Of a stretch of 64,000 bases of DNA, positions 18,208 through 26,631 are shown in pieces. Within the stretch, counting starts at the first letter, position 1; the number at the start of each line of letters is the position of its first letter. The position numbers and the translations under genes were made by a program. The notes beneath the pieces are model-generated. The model ran no database searches, was not told where the DNA came from, and was given only the letters and a program-made list of their open reading frames with translations. Origin of the DNA: Prevotella melaninogenica (GTDB taxonomy: Bacteria; Bacteroidota; Bacteroidia; Bacteroidales; Bacteroidaceae); the NCBI RefSeq assembly GCF_018128065.1, contig NZ_CP072360.1, forward strand, positions 1,796,478-1,860,477. Reading direction: 5' to 3'.

Positions 18208-18756
18208 TTCTATTTGTTTTTATATTAATAAAGTTTATTTAGTTCGAGGATGTAGACAAAGAAAAGGATTGTAAAACTTATCAACTTTTTCATTTAATCA
18301 GTAAAATTACTAAATCCTAAAATATGTCTTAACATGAATAAAAACGCTTTTAGAGTATTAACCCTAACAGTTTTTTTAGTTTCAAATCATATCCGCGAAG
18401 TACTAACCACCACTCATATTCACCTTATTTCAGCCTATACAAATAGGGAAGTACTTAAAATTTCAGGTGCAAATATATACAAAATACTTTTAACATCAAA
18501 GGAAATAGCACAAATATTGCTAAAAGTAGAACAATAAAGAATGAATATCAAGTATTTGGAGGATAAAATCATACAAATTACCTTTTAACTTCCCTCTTAT
18601 CAACTATTTGATAAGAATAGAAAGACAAAATGCATAACGAGCATTAGATTTACTCAGAACTTTATAAGAAACAAAAACTCCTGACCCTATGTACAGAGCC
18701 AGAAGAAAGGATATAAAAATGCAACTTATCTCCGCCACATTTTCCAAATAGGGAAA
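18208..18756. other. Intergenic region barrel / HU protein
   Basis: A 549-base gap between two minus-strand genes. It holds the distal barrel promoter and its long leader. A 67-codon plus-strand frame (18334-18537) is present but I do not support it as a gene. I see no repeat array. Confidence 0.55.
18470..18500 (-). promoter_or_regulatory. Distal promoter for the barrel gene, minus strand
   Basis: On the minus strand TTTG (18497-18500), a 19-base spacer and TATATTTG (18470-18477) form a complete promoter. The nearest downstream gene is the barrel at 18207, giving a leader of about 255 bases. Confidence 0.55.
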
Positions 18757-19191
18757 TTAATCATCGTCTTCGTCATCATACTCAGGCTCCGCCCACTCCA
18801 CACGTGCACCATAGGCAAGAGTCTGATTCTTCTTTCCTGTACGAGCATTGCGTGTGCTGGTAGGAACGAAGCGACACTTCACATTCTTAATATGCTTCTT
18901 AATATCAAAATCGTCTGGATTATCAACGGGCTCACTCTCCACCGTCAGATGAAACCTACCTAATCCTTCAAGTGCCACGGTTTCGCCCTGACGAAGACGA
19001 TAAGAGATTTCATCAACCAAAGCGATAACGAGTCCACGCACGTCACCACGTGAGAACGACGTGTTCTCCTGAATAGAATCAGCAAGATCGTCGGTCGTTG
19101 CAATACCTGTGCTTACCGTGCGAGCATACCATTTACCTGCCCCTTTCTTATCTTTAAACTTACTCTGTTCCAGTCTTATTTCTACTGACAT
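18757..19191 (-). CDS. HU-family DNA-binding protein (HU-HIG type)
   Basis: A 144-residue nucleoid protein related to HU, of the longer Bacteroidota HU-HIG form. The HU-like fold spans about 1-120: helices early (TTDDLADSIQ, FSRGDVRGLVIALVDEISYRLRQG), then EGLGRFHLTVESEP. The tail is acidic (EYDDEDDD). It would bind DNA with low specificity and help package the chromosome, but this variant lacks the classic flexible arm motif, so its binding style may differ. A complete promoter lies at 19231-19262. Confidence 0.9.
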   Translation of the reverse strand: MSVEIRLEQSKFKDKKGAGKWYARTVSTGIATTDDLADSIQENTSFSRGDVRGLVIALVDEISYRLRQGETVALEGLGRFHLTVESEPVDNPDDFDIKKHIKNVKCRFVPTSTRNARTGKKNQTLAYGARVEWAEPEYDDEDDD

Positions 19192-19230
19192 AATTTTCTA
19201 CTTTATCGTTCCTTATGATATAAAACTGTG

Positions 19231-19262
19231 CAAATATAATCAAAATAAACAATTCATGCAAA
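19231..19262 (-). promoter_or_regulatory. Promoter for the HU-HIG gene
   Basis: On the minus strand TTTG (19259-19262), a 20-base spacer and TATATTTG (19231-19238), 40 bases upstream of the start. Confidence 0.7.
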
Positions 19263-19421
19263 ACAAAATAAACTATTTTATAAGAATCAAGCACGCCATC
19301 TATAGATAAAAAGAACAAATACATACAACCTCAAAAGCACCTAACACCCTACTTTCACAAGACATATCCAGCTAATCGCAAAGAGTAGTACCGACACAAC
19401 ACACCATTATCATCAAGTTAC

Positions 19422-19506
19422 TTTCACGAAGAAAATTATTTTTTTTCATGAAAATAAATATTTATGTTCACGAAGAAAAATATTTCTTTTCATGAAAATA
19501 ATTCGC
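19422..19506. repeat. 22-bp TTCATGAA/AAATATTT array, 4 units (locus 1)
   Basis: CATG or CACG cores begin at 19425, 19447, 19469 and 19491, exactly 22 bases apart. Most units also carry an AAATATTT-like palindrome about 11 bases after the core. The array ends in ATTCGCAA, as does locus 2 at 54131-54221. Confidence 0.85.
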
Positions 19507-19585
19507 AAGAGTGCAATGTTTTAGAAAAGAAAGTCCCTTAATAGCAAGGCTAAATGACATTTTCAACTAAATTATTTACCATTTG

Positions 19586-19617
19586 TTTGCGAGAATAAAA
19601 AACTTTCCTTACCTTTG
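19586..19617 (+). promoter_or_regulatory. Promoter for the tRNA-Val genes
   Basis: TTTG (19586-19589), a 20-base spacer and TACCTTTG (19610-19617), 21 bases before the first tRNA. Confidence 0.75.
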
Positions 19618-19638
19618 CACTCGCCTTACAAAAGTAAG

Positions 19639-19713
19639 GGGCGTTTAGCTCAGCTGGTTTAGAGCATCTGCCTTACAAGCAGAGGGTCGGCGGTTCGAAT
19701 CCGTCAACGCCCA
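19639..19713 (+). tRNA. tRNA-Val (UAC), copy 1
   Basis: Acceptor GGGCGTT/AACGCCC, anticodon stem TCTGC/GCAGA with loop CTTACAA (anticodon UAC) and T arm GGCGG-TTCGAAT-CCGTC. Discriminator A is followed by an encoded CCA (19714-19716). The second copy lacks the encoded CCA. Confidence 0.95.
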
Positions 19714-19726
19714 CCAAGGGGTGTTT

Positions 19727-19758
19727 CCCTGTAATCTCTTGGGGTTGCAGGGGATTTT
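19727..19758 (+). terminator. Terminator-like hairpin between the tRNA-Val copies
   Basis: CCCTG pairs with CAGGG, extended by AATC with GGTT, and is followed by ATTTTT. It may lower transcription into copy 2. Confidence 0.5.
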
Positions 19759-19762
19759 TAAA

Positions 19763-19837
19763 GGGCGTTTAGCTCAGCTGGTTTAGAGCATCTGCCTTAC
19801 AAGCAGAGGGTCGGCGGTTCGAATCCGTCAACGCCCA
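19763..19837 (+). tRNA. tRNA-Val (UAC), copy 2
   Basis: Identical to copy 1 over the mature 75-base body, with discriminator A. CCA is not encoded (the next bases are CCT), so it must be added after processing. It is followed by a terminator at 19859-19889. Confidence 0.95.
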
Positions 19838-19858
19838 CCTTTAAAACTTAAAGATGAT

Positions 19859-19889
19859 GACTTTGCAACATTGTTGTGAGGTCTTTTTT
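19859..19889 (+). terminator. Terminator after tRNA-Val copy 2
   Basis: GACTT pairs with AGGTC and CAAC with GTTG around an ATT loop, followed by T6. Confidence 0.7.
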
Positions 19890-19939
19890 GTTTTATTGAG
19901 CTTTAATCTGCATTCTTTTTGATATTATTATTATTATTA

Positions 19940-19972
19940 TTTGCGCTATTACTGAATTTATTGTTAAATTTG
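19940..19972 (+). promoter_or_regulatory. Promoter for purB
   Basis: TTTG (19940-19943), a 21-base spacer and TAAATTTG (19965-19972), 22 bases before the start codon. Confidence 0.7.
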
Positions 19973-19994
19973 CACCATATTAATAAATAAAATT

Positions 19995-21341
19995 ATGACC
20001 CTTGATGCATTAACAGCCGTATCACCTATTGACGGTCGCTATAGAAGTAAAACGGAATGTCTTGCTGACTATTTTTCAGAGTATGCACTTATCCGTTATC
20101 GTGTTCGCGTAGAAATTGAGTATTTCATTACGCTTTGCGAGTTACCATTACCACAATTAGAAAACTTCAACAGCGCTCTCTTTGAACAGTTGCGTGACAT
20201 TTATCGCAACTTTGACGAGACTTCGGCAGCACGTGTAAAGGAGATTGAGAAGACCACCAACCACGACGTAAAGGCGGTTGAATACTTTATTAAAGAGGAG
20301 TTTGACAAGATTGGCGGACTCGATGACTACAAAGAGTTCATTCATTTCGGACTGACATCACAGGACATCAACAACACAAGCGTGCCTTTGTCTGTAAAGG
20401 AAGCTCTTGAAGAGGTATTCTATCCACAGATTGAAGAACTGATTGCCCAACTAAAGGATTATGCAGAAGAATGGAAGGACGTACCAATGTTGGCAAAAAC
20501 ACATGGTCAGCCAGCCTCTCCTACCCGATTGGGCAAGGAGGTTGAGGTTTATGTCTATCGCCTCAATGAGCAACTTACCACCTTGCGCAACTGTAAGTTA
20601 ACAGCGAAGTTTGGTGGTGCAACGGGTAATTTCAATGCCCATCACGTAGCTTATCCACAGCATGACTGGCGTGCATTCGGCAATCGCTTTGTCAGTGAGA
20701 AATTAGGATTAGAGCGTGAACAGTGGACAACACAGATTAGCAACTACGACCACTTAGGTAGTGTCTTTGATGCTATTCGTCGTATCAACACCATCATCAT
20801 CGACCTTGATCGCGACTTCTGGATGTATATCTCAATGGAATATTTCAAGCAGAAGATTAAGGCTGGCGAAGTTGGTTCGAGTGCAATGCCACACAAGGTG
20901 AACCCAATCGACTTTGAGAATAGTGAGGGCAACCTTGGTATAGCAAACGCCATCCTACAGTTCTTGGCACAGAAATTGCCAGTAAGTCGCTTGCAGCGTG
21001 ACCTTACAGACTCAACTGTTTTACGTAACGTGGGTGTTCCTATTGGACATAGCATTATCGCAATACAAAGCACACTGAAGGGTCTTCGCAAACTCATCCT
21101 CAACGAAGAGAAGTTGAAAGAAGATCTTGACGACACATGGGCAGTTGTAGCAGAAGCAATTCAAACCATCTTGCGCCGTGAAGCTTACCCACATCCTTAC
21201 GAGGCATTAAAGGCTCTCACACGCACAAACAAGAAGATGACAGAGGAAACAATACACGCATTCATACAGACACTCGATGTCAGCGACAGCGTGAAAGCCG
21301 AACTGATGGCTATAACCCCACACAACTATACAGGAATTTAA
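19995..21341 (+). CDS. purB: Adenylosuccinate lyase
   Basis: Adenylosuccinate lyase removes fumarate twice in purine synthesis: from SAICAR and from adenylosuccinate to give AMP. The 448-residue protein has the fumarase/aspartase-superfamily signature GSSAMPHKVNP at about 294-304, the flexible loop that contributes a catalytic serine. KTHGQPASPTRLGKE near 165-180 carries the conserved His and FGLTSQDINNT is near 114-124. Length and motifs are normal for the PurB form of E. coli type. The plus-strand promoter lies at 19940-19972. Identification is firm. Confidence 0.96.
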   Translation: MTLDALTAVSPIDGRYRSKTECLADYFSEYALIRYRVRVEIEYFITLCELPLPQLENFNSALFEQLRDIYRNFDETSAARVKEIEKTTNHDVKAVEYFIKEEFDKIGGLDDYKEFIHFGLTSQDINNTSVPLSVKEALEEVFYPQIEELIAQLKDYAEEWKDVPMLAKTHGQPASPTRLGKEVEVYVYRLNEQLTTLRNCKLTAKFGGATGNFNAHHVAYPQHDWRAFGNRFVSEKLGLEREQWTTQISNYDHLGSVFDAIRRINTIIIDLDRDFWMYISMEYFKQKIKAGEVGSSAMPHKVNPIDFENSEGNLGIANAILQFLAQKLPVSRLQRDLTDSTVLRNVGVPIGHSIIAIQSTLKGLRKLILNEEKLKEDLDDTWAVVAEAIQTILRREAYPHPYEALKALTRTNKKMTEETIHAFIQTLDVSDSVKAELMAITPHNYTGI

Positions 21342-21482
21342 CCACTCCTATAAAGTCAAAGAAGAAGGAATTAAACTGAGTCTCTCCGTCAAAAGGAGTT
21401 CAACATTTTATAAAACAATAAAAAGATAATAATAACAAATTAGCCGTGAGGCCAGTAACATCAAATTCAAAGTTAAACAATT

Positions 21483-23024
21483 ATGGCAGAAGAATTCGAG
21501 AACAAAGAAGTTCAATCTGAGCAGAATGAGAACAGCCGCGAAGGCTATTCAGCAGCTGGACAAGGCAGCTACCAAAGAGAGTACCGTGGCACAGGACGCA
21601 CACAGCGTCCACGTATTCACAGCCAACGTGCTTACAGTACGGACAAGGCTAATAGCAACGACGAAAGCGGATTCCGTCCTGAGGGCTTCGGCTCTGGCTT
21701 GCAGAGTGCAGGTCGACCACAGCAGGGTGGTTATCGTCCACGTCAGAACAGCTATGGTGGCGGATATAACAATAGTCGTGGTGGCTATCAGAGTCGCCCA
21801 CAACAAGGAGGTTATCGTCCACGTTACAATAGTAATGGCGAGGAAGGCGGTTACCAGCCACGCCAGCAAGGTGGATATAACCGTGGAGGATACCAAAGTC
21901 GTCCACAGCAAGGTGGCTATCGTCCACGTTACAACAATGATGAAAATGGCTATCAGCCACAGGCTTATCGTCCACGTTACAACGCCAACACTGGTACTGA
22001 GGGCGAGGAAAACAACAACTATCAAGCAAATCAAGGCGGTTACCAGCCACGTCAGGGTGGATACCAGCCACGTCAGCAGGGTGGTTATCAGAGCCGTGGT
22101 GGATATAATAACAACCGTGGTGGATATAATAACAACCGCGGTGGATACAACAACCGTGGCGGATATAATAACAATCGCGGAGGTTACAACAACCGTGGCG
22201 GATACAATCAGGGAGGCTATCGTCAGCACAGTGCTGATTATGATCCACATGCAAAGTATTCACTCAAGAAGCGTATTGAATATAAGGAGGAAAACTACGA
22301 TCCTAATGAGCCAATCCGCTTGAACAAATTTCTCGCTAACGCAGGTGTATGTTCACGTCGTGAGGCTGATGAGTTCATCCTTTCAGGTGCGGTAACCGTA
22401 AACGGCGAGGTTGTAAAGGAGCTCGGTAGCAAGGTTCTGCGTACTGATGAGGTGCTCTTCCAGGAGAAGCCAGTATCATTGGAGAAGAAGGTTTATGTCC
22501 TTCTGAACAAACCAAAGGACTATGTTACTACAAGCGACGACCCACAGCAGCGTAAGACCGTTATGGACCTCGTAAAGGGTGCTTGCCCTGAGCGTATCTA
22601 TCCAGTTGGTCGTCTCGACCGTAACACAACAGGTGTACTGCTCCTTACTAACGATGGTGACCTTGCTTCAAAACTTACTCACCCTAAGTTCTTGAAGAAG
22701 AAGGTATATCACGTATTCCTCGATAAGGCTGTTACAGCTAACGACTTGCAGAAGATTTCTGACGGTATCGAGTTGGAAGATGGCGAGATTAAGGCTGACG
22801 CAATCGAATATGCTGACCCACAGGATCAGACTCAGGTTGGTATTGAGATTCATAGCGGCAAAAACCGTATCGTACGTCGTATCTTCGAGAGCCTCGGCTA
22901 TCGCGTTGTAAAACTCGACCGTGTACAGTTTGCTGGTTTGACTAAGAAGAATGTACGCCGTGGCGATTGGCGTTTCCTCACTGAGAAGGAAGTTGATATG
23001 CTGCGTATGGGTGCGTTTGAATAA
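21483..23024 (+). CDS. RsuA/RluB-type pseudouridine synthase with disordered N-terminus
   Basis: The C-terminal half (about 270-513) is an RNA pseudouridine synthase: an S4 RNA-binding domain (IRLNKFLANAGVCSRREAD, about 276-320) and a catalytic domain with GRLDRNTTGVLLLTNDG, where the aspartate near 379 is the expected catalytic residue. This layout fits RsuA/RluB/RluE/RluF; RluB-like is likely. The N-terminal 255 residues are unusual: repeats of GGY-(N/Q)-RG and SRPQQGGYRPRY, rich in Gly, Arg, Tyr, Gln and Asn, with no hydrophobic core. Such regions bind RNA loosely and can self-associate. The modified rRNA site is unknown. Confidence 0.9.
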   Translation: MAEEFENKEVQSEQNENSREGYSAAGQGSYQREYRGTGRTQRPRIHSQRAYSTDKANSNDESGFRPEGFGSGLQSAGRPQQGGYRPRQNSYGGGYNNSRGGYQSRPQQGGYRPRYNSNGEEGGYQPRQQGGYNRGGYQSRPQQGGYRPRYNNDENGYQPQAYRPRYNANTGTEGEENNNYQANQGGYQPRQGGYQPRQQGGYQSRGGYNNNRGGYNNNRGGYNNRGGYNNNRGGYNNRGGYNQGGYRQHSADYDPHAKYSLKKRIEYKEENYDPNEPIRLNKFLANAGVCSRREADEFILSGAVTVNGEVVKELGSKVLRTDEVLFQEKPVSLEKKVYVLLNKPKDYVTTSDDPQQRKTVMDLVKGACPERIYPVGRLDRNTTGVLLLTNDGDLASKLTHPKFLKKKVYHVFLDKAVTANDLQKISDGIELEDGEIKADAIEYADPQDQTQVGIEIHSGKNRIVRRIFESLGYRVVKLDRVQFAGLTKKNVRRGDWRFLTEKEVDMLRMGAFE

Positions 23025-23032
23025 AATAGTAA

Positions 23033-23060
23033 CCTCCCCAAAGCTCTCAAAAGAAGAGGA
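23033..23060. repeat. CCTCCCC-family repeat, left member of an inverted pair
   Basis: It starts 8 bases after the pseudouridine synthase stop and is complementary in part to 23117-23143, so the 111-base stretch between could fold back. It is a diverged relative of the pair at 56204-56344. Confidence 0.55.
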
Positions 23061-23116
23061 TATGAGCAACCAAACAATGCTACTATTGAAGCATTAAAAA
23101 GATTGGTAAACGACAT

Positions 23117-23143
23117 TCCTCTCCTTTTGAAAGACTTGGGGAG
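23117..23143. repeat. CCTCCCC-family repeat, right member of an inverted pair
   Basis: The inverted copy of 23033-23060, ending 21 bases before the asnS start. The two together form a MITE-like inverted-repeat unit between two housekeeping genes. Confidence 0.55.
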
Positions 23144-23164
23144 TACCTAATTATAATATAGCAA

Positions 23165-24556
23165 ATGAAAAGAACAAAAGTCGTCGATGCTCTTGCTTGC
23201 ACCGACTTTGGAAAAGATATTAACGTAAAGGGTTGGGTTCGTTCCCACAGAAGTAGCAAGGCTGTTGACTTCATCGCATTGAATGATGGCTCTACTATCA
23301 AAAACATTCAGGTTGTAGTTGACCCTTCGACTATCGACGAAGACAAGCTGAAGAGCATCACTACTGGTGCTTGTATTAGCGTTATCGGTAAACTCGTAGA
23401 GAGTCAAGGTGCTGGTCAGACTTCAGAGATTCAGTGTAAGGAGATTGAAATCTACGGTCTTTGCCCAAGCGACTACCCAATGCAGAAGAAGGGACAGAGT
23501 TTTGAGTACATGCGTAAGTATGGTCACCTGCGTCTTCGTACCAATACTTTCGGTGCTGTATTCCGTATTCGCCACAACATGGCTATTGCTATCCATAAGT
23601 ATTTCCACGACCACGGCTTCTATTATTTCCATACCCCACTGATTACAGGTAGTGATGCTGAGGGTGCTGGTAACATGTTCCAAGTAACAACACTCGACCT
23701 TGACCGCGTTGCTAAGGGTGGTGAGGTTGATTATAGTGCTGACTTCTTCGGAAAGCGCACTAACCTTACAGTATCTGGACAGTTAGAGGGAGAGTTAGGT
23801 GCTACCGCTTTGGGTGCTATCTACACCTTCGGTCCTACTTTCCGTGCTGAGAATTCTAACACACCTCGCCACTTGGCAGAGTTCTGGATGGTTGAGCCTG
23901 AGGTTGCTTTCATCGACAAGGATGAACTGATGGACCTTGAGGAAGACTTCATCAAGTACTGCGTTCGTTGGGCATTGGAGCACTGTAAGGACGACCTTGA
24001 GTTCCTCAATAAGATGATTGATAAGGAGCTTATCGCTCGCTTGGAAGGTGTATTGAAAGAAGACTTCGCTCGTCTTACTTACACAGAAGGTTTCGAGATT
24101 CTTCAGAAAGCTGCTGCTGACGGTGTGAAGTTTGAGTTCCCTATCACTCACTGGGGTATGGACCTCAGCAGTGAACACGAGCGTTACCTCGTTGAGGAAC
24201 ACTTCAAGCGTCCTGTTATTATGACCGATTATCCAAGCGAAATCAAGTCGTTCTACATGAAGAAGAATGAGGACGGCAAGACAATGCAGGGAACTGACGT
24301 ACTCTTCCCACGTATCGGTGAGATTATCGGTGGTTCTGTCCGTGAAGAAAGCTACGAGAAACTGCTTGAGGAAATTGATAATCGTGGCATGAAACGAGAC
24401 ATTTACGACTGGTACCTTGATACTCGTAAGTACGGAACCTGCCCACACGGCGGTTTCGGTCTCGGTTTCGAGCGTCTCATCCTCTTCGTTACTGGTATGC
24501 AAAACATCCGTGACGTAATCCCATTCGCACGTACTCCAAAGAACGCTGAGTTCTAA
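23165..24556 (+). CDS. asnS: Asparagine-tRNA ligase
   Basis: This class II synthetase charges tRNA-Asn. The N-terminal OB-fold anticodon domain (about 1-110) starts with [24 protein letters not shown]. Motif 2 is seen as [21 protein letters not shown] and motif 3 as [17 protein letters not shown] near the end. At 463 residues it has the usual length. A single start is consistent with the frame. It is followed by a strong terminator at 24573-24604. Having asnS suggests the organism does not rely only on transamidation for Asn-tRNA. Identification is firm. Confidence 0.96.
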   Translation: MKRTKVVDALACTDFGKDINVKGWVRSHRSSKAVDFIALNDGSTIKNIQVVVDPSTIDEDKLKSITTGACISVIGKLVESQGAGQTSEIQCKEIEIYGLCPSDYPMQKKGQSFEYMRKYGHLRLRTNTFGAVFRIRHNMAIAIHKYFHDHGFYYFHTPLITGSDAEGAGNMFQVTTLDLDRVAKGGEVDYSADFFGKRTNLTVSGQLEGELGATALGAIYTFGPTFRAENSNTPRHLAEFWMVEPEVAFIDKDELMDLEEDFIKYCVRWALEHCKDDLEFLNKMIDKELIARLEGVLKEDFARLTYTEGFEILQKAAADGVKFEFPITHWGMDLSSEHERYLVEEHFKRPVIMTDYPSEIKSFYMKKNEDGKTMQGTDVLFPRIGEIIGGSVREESYEKLLEEIDNRGMKRDIYDWYLDTRKYGTCPHGGFGLGFERLILFVTGMQNIRDVIPFARTPKNAEF

Positions 24557-24572
24557 CATAAAACACAAAAGG

Positions 24573-24604
24573 CGACTATCCTCCAAAAGATAGTCGTTTT
24601 TTTT
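24573..24604 (+). terminator. Intrinsic terminator of asnS
   Basis: CGACTATC pairs with GATAGTCG and is followed by T8, 17 bases past the asnS stop. Confidence 0.9.
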
Positions 24605-24664
24605 ATTTACCCATAAGAATACTCCCGACGAAACTTAAACATAACACACATAAAGTAAACTATT

Positions 24665-25336
24665 ATGAAACTAAAGAAAATTCTATCAAACCTCATCTTG
24701 GTATGTCTTATTTTCTTAGCAGGTTGTTCTGCTGATACTTTCCAAGATGATAACATATCATTACATAACTTGCACGAGGGCGACCTCATGTTCGTCGTGA
24801 AGGAAACAAGCAACCCTATCACAGATGCAACGCAAGGCATTAATGGATTAAAGATTGACCACGTGGCTATCTTCCATCATACAGATAGCGCAGATTATGC
24901 ATTAGAAGCATATGGCAAGCCAGTGTCACTTACCCCTCTTACCACCTTCCTTAATCGTTCAAAATGGAAAGATGGAAAACCGCACATTGCTGTAGGTAGA
25001 GTAATTGTTGATTGTGATATGAATACTTCTATGAAGCAAGCATTAAGCTACCTCGGTCGACCATACGATCGTTTCTATATGCCTGATGACAAAGAAATCT
25101 ATTGTAGCGAATTGATTCAGAAATCATTTGTCAATCACCACGGCTTACCTATTTTCTCTACAATCCCGATGTCCTTCCACGATAACAATGGAAAAATCTT
25201 AGATGCTTGGACTCAATTCTATGCCTTCTATCATCGTGAAGTACCAGAAGGAGAACCTGGAACCAACCCTGGACAACTGTCTCGTGACAAAGCGGTAAAG
25301 GTTACTTACGAATTCGAAACTCCATCCGCCAAATAA
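24665..25336 (+). CDS. YiiX-type permuted papain-like lipoprotein
   Basis: A 223-residue lipoprotein (lipobox LAGC, Cys21) of the YiiX/YebB-like permuted NlpC/P60 cysteine-hydrolase group. In this order the His comes first (KIDHVAIFHH, His66) and the catalytic Cys later (EIYCSELIQ, Cys147), the reverse of classic papain order. Related proteins cleave lipids or peptidoglycan-linked bonds; the substrate here is unknown. The neighbours give no clear partner. It has no obvious promoter; the asnS terminator lies 60 bases upstream, so transcription may start in that gap. Family is fairly sure. Confidence 0.82.
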   Translation: MKLKKILSNLILVCLIFLAGCSADTFQDDNISLHNLHEGDLMFVVKETSNPITDATQGINGLKIDHVAIFHHTDSADYALEAYGKPVSLTPLTTFLNRSKWKDGKPHIAVGRVIVDCDMNTSMKQALSYLGRPYDRFYMPDDKEIYCSELIQKSFVNHHGLPIFSTIPMSFHDNNGKILDAWTQFYAFYHREVPEGEPGTNPGQLSRDKAVKVTYEFETPSAK

Positions 25337-25670
25337 ATTATTCGTTGGGAGTGTTCTTCGCTATACTATAATACTATCAAAGAGTTAAGCTTAAACTCAA
25401 ATATAAGTATAATTTCGTTTGCTATCATTTTAACATTTCTCATTAAATTCCTATATATTAAGCATTTAAGAACTCACAAAGAGTGACAGGAATGACAGTA
25501 AATTAATTCATATAAAACCCATCTAATCTATACCTCACTTACCTATCAATACTCGAACTTCGTTAAAAACTAATAATCTTTCAAGTAATGTCACCTAAAA
25601 GACTTGGCATGAAACATTATATTTTCTATTTTTGAAACGAATATTAATCATTTAATTAGATCCAGTTACA
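25337..25670. other. Intergenic region with 87-bp element copy 1
   Basis: This gap holds the first copy of an 87-bp terminal-inverted-repeat element at 25417-25503. No gene is seen in the remainder. Confidence 0.6.
25417..25503 (+). repeat. 87-bp element with 13-bp terminal inverted repeats, copy 1
   Basis: Bounded by GTTTGCTATCATT and AATGACAGTAAAT, which are imperfect inverted repeats. The reverse complement of the copy at 26507-26593 has the same length, ends and inner motifs (TTAACATTT near one end, GTGACAGG near the other), with a diverged centre. The two copies flank the small barrel gene in opposite orientation. Confidence 0.8.
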
Positions 25671-26216
25671 ATGAGAAAACTATCTTACGCAGAGTTCCTT
25701 GTTTCGAAAACGAGACAAAAACTTATTCTTCTCTTCCTATTACTAATCCCAATAGCAGCATTCTCACAGAAAGGGACATTTAGGACCTTAATGCAGATCC
25801 AAGGAACAGGACTTTCAAAACAGTTTAAGCCCTACGAACTATGTTGTGACTTAGGTTACAATATTACCGACAACTTATATGCAAACCTTAGATATGAGAA
25901 CGCTATCGCTCTTTTTAAAGAGAATGGTATAAAAGACTATGCTCATAGTCACATTGTAGGCTTAAATCTTGGCTACGTAGTCTATCACACAGAGAATTGT
26001 AATATTGGTGCACAAATCGGATATGGCAGTAATATGAAACGAAAAAATAGCGATTGGAAATATGACTACTATGAGGCAATGGCGTTCACCGACTTGGGAA
26101 CTTGCAAAGTAAAGCCAAGATTCGGATTGGGCGTCCGACATTACAATTCACGAACAAATCTCTACAAAGACAGAACTATAATCTTTGCAAGCATCGGATT
26201 TGGAATTAACTGGTAA
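25671..26216 (+). CDS. Small outer-membrane beta-barrel protein, flanked by 87-bp elements
   Basis: A 181-residue protein with an N-terminal hydrophobic segment (about 17-33, ends AAFSQ) preceded by a positively charged start. The body has alternating strand patterns (NLYANLRYENAIALF, SHIVGLNLGYVVYH, CNIGAQIGYGSN) and a terminal aromatic strand (IIFASIGFGINW), as in Bacteroidota outer-membrane barrels. I do not recognise a characterised relative. The signal peptide is longer than usual and the true start could be later, but no better Met precedes the hydrophobic run. The gene sits between two inverted copies of the same 87-bp element, which may reflect past mobility. Confidence 0.75.
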   Translation: MRKLSYAEFLVSKTRQKLILLFLLLIPIAAFSQKGTFRTLMQIQGTGLSKQFKPYELCCDLGYNITDNLYANLRYENAIALFKENGIKDYAHSHIVGLNLGYVVYHTENCNIGAQIGYGSNMKRKNSDWKYDYYEAMAFTDLGTCKVKPRFGLGVRHYNSRTNLYKDRTIIFASIGFGINW

Positions 26217-26315
26217 TAACATTCCTATAATTACTCCGCAACTTCAACAAACTTACAAGTTAATCTACAAGTTACTCCCTATTACAAAACATCATTTTAA
26301 TAGGGAGTTAGCTCT

Positions 26316-26383
26316 CCGCACCATTGGTGCTAAGCATCAGCACAATATGTGCTGAGCATAAACACCACAAGTGCTGAGCATAA
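26316..26383. repeat. 22-bp CAC-N5-GTG palindrome array, 3 units (locus 2)
   Basis: Units repeat every 22 bases with cores GCACCATTGGTGC (26318), GCACAATATGTGC (26340) and CACCACAAGTG (26363). Each unit ends in GCTaAGCAT or GCTgAGCAT. The central five bases vary. Confidence 0.85.
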
Positions 26384-26506
26384 ATACGTAGCTTATAAAC
26401 AAGAATTATAGCTCTCATTCATCGGTATACAGAGTTTTATTTACCATTGTATCATTACTCCAGTTAAGAGAATAAATGAGAATCTGAACGTGACATCAAA
26501 TTAAAA

Positions 26507-26593
26507 GTTTGCTGTCATTCCTGTCACCTAAACTATACTTATAAATAACTGATAATAAGTATTATTCAAGCAAATGTTAAAATGACAGCAAAC
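26507..26593 (-). repeat. 87-bp element with 13-bp terminal inverted repeats, copy 2
   Basis: Bounded by GTTTGCTGTCATT and AATGACAGCAAAC, a perfect 13-bp inverted repeat. It is in opposite orientation to copy 1 (25417-25503), with the same length and matching inner motifs, and a diverged centre. Confidence 0.8.
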
Positions 26594-26631
26594 TAAATTG
26601 AACATTATTCGGTTAAACTCTATACAAAAAA

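Larger units (their letters stand above)
19192..19638. other. Divergent intergenic region HU / tRNA-Val
   Basis: This gap holds the HU promoter, a four-unit AT-rich 22-bp palindrome array (19422-19506) and the tRNA-Val promoter at 19586-19617. No gene is seen. Confidence 0.6.
26217..26631. other. Convergent intergenic region with two repeat types
   Basis: Between the barrel gene and the tcdA-like gene there is a three-unit CAC-N5-GTG array at 26316-26383 and 87-bp element copy 2 at 26507-26593. No gene is seen. Confidence 0.6.

Noticed and set aside
18334..18537. A 67-codon plus-strand frame in the barrel/HU gap
   Set aside because: It has no promoter or family match, lies antisense to a probable leader, and is at the length expected by chance in AT-rich DNA.
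21549..22323. Long antisense and alternative frames across the pseudouridine synthase tail
   Set aside because: They arise from the biased repeat codons and give low-complexity Val/Ile/Thr-rich or His/Asp-rich proteins with no family.
23795..24586. A 263-codon frame antisense to asnS
   Set aside because: A long shadow frame caused by codon bias in asnS; no homology or start context.
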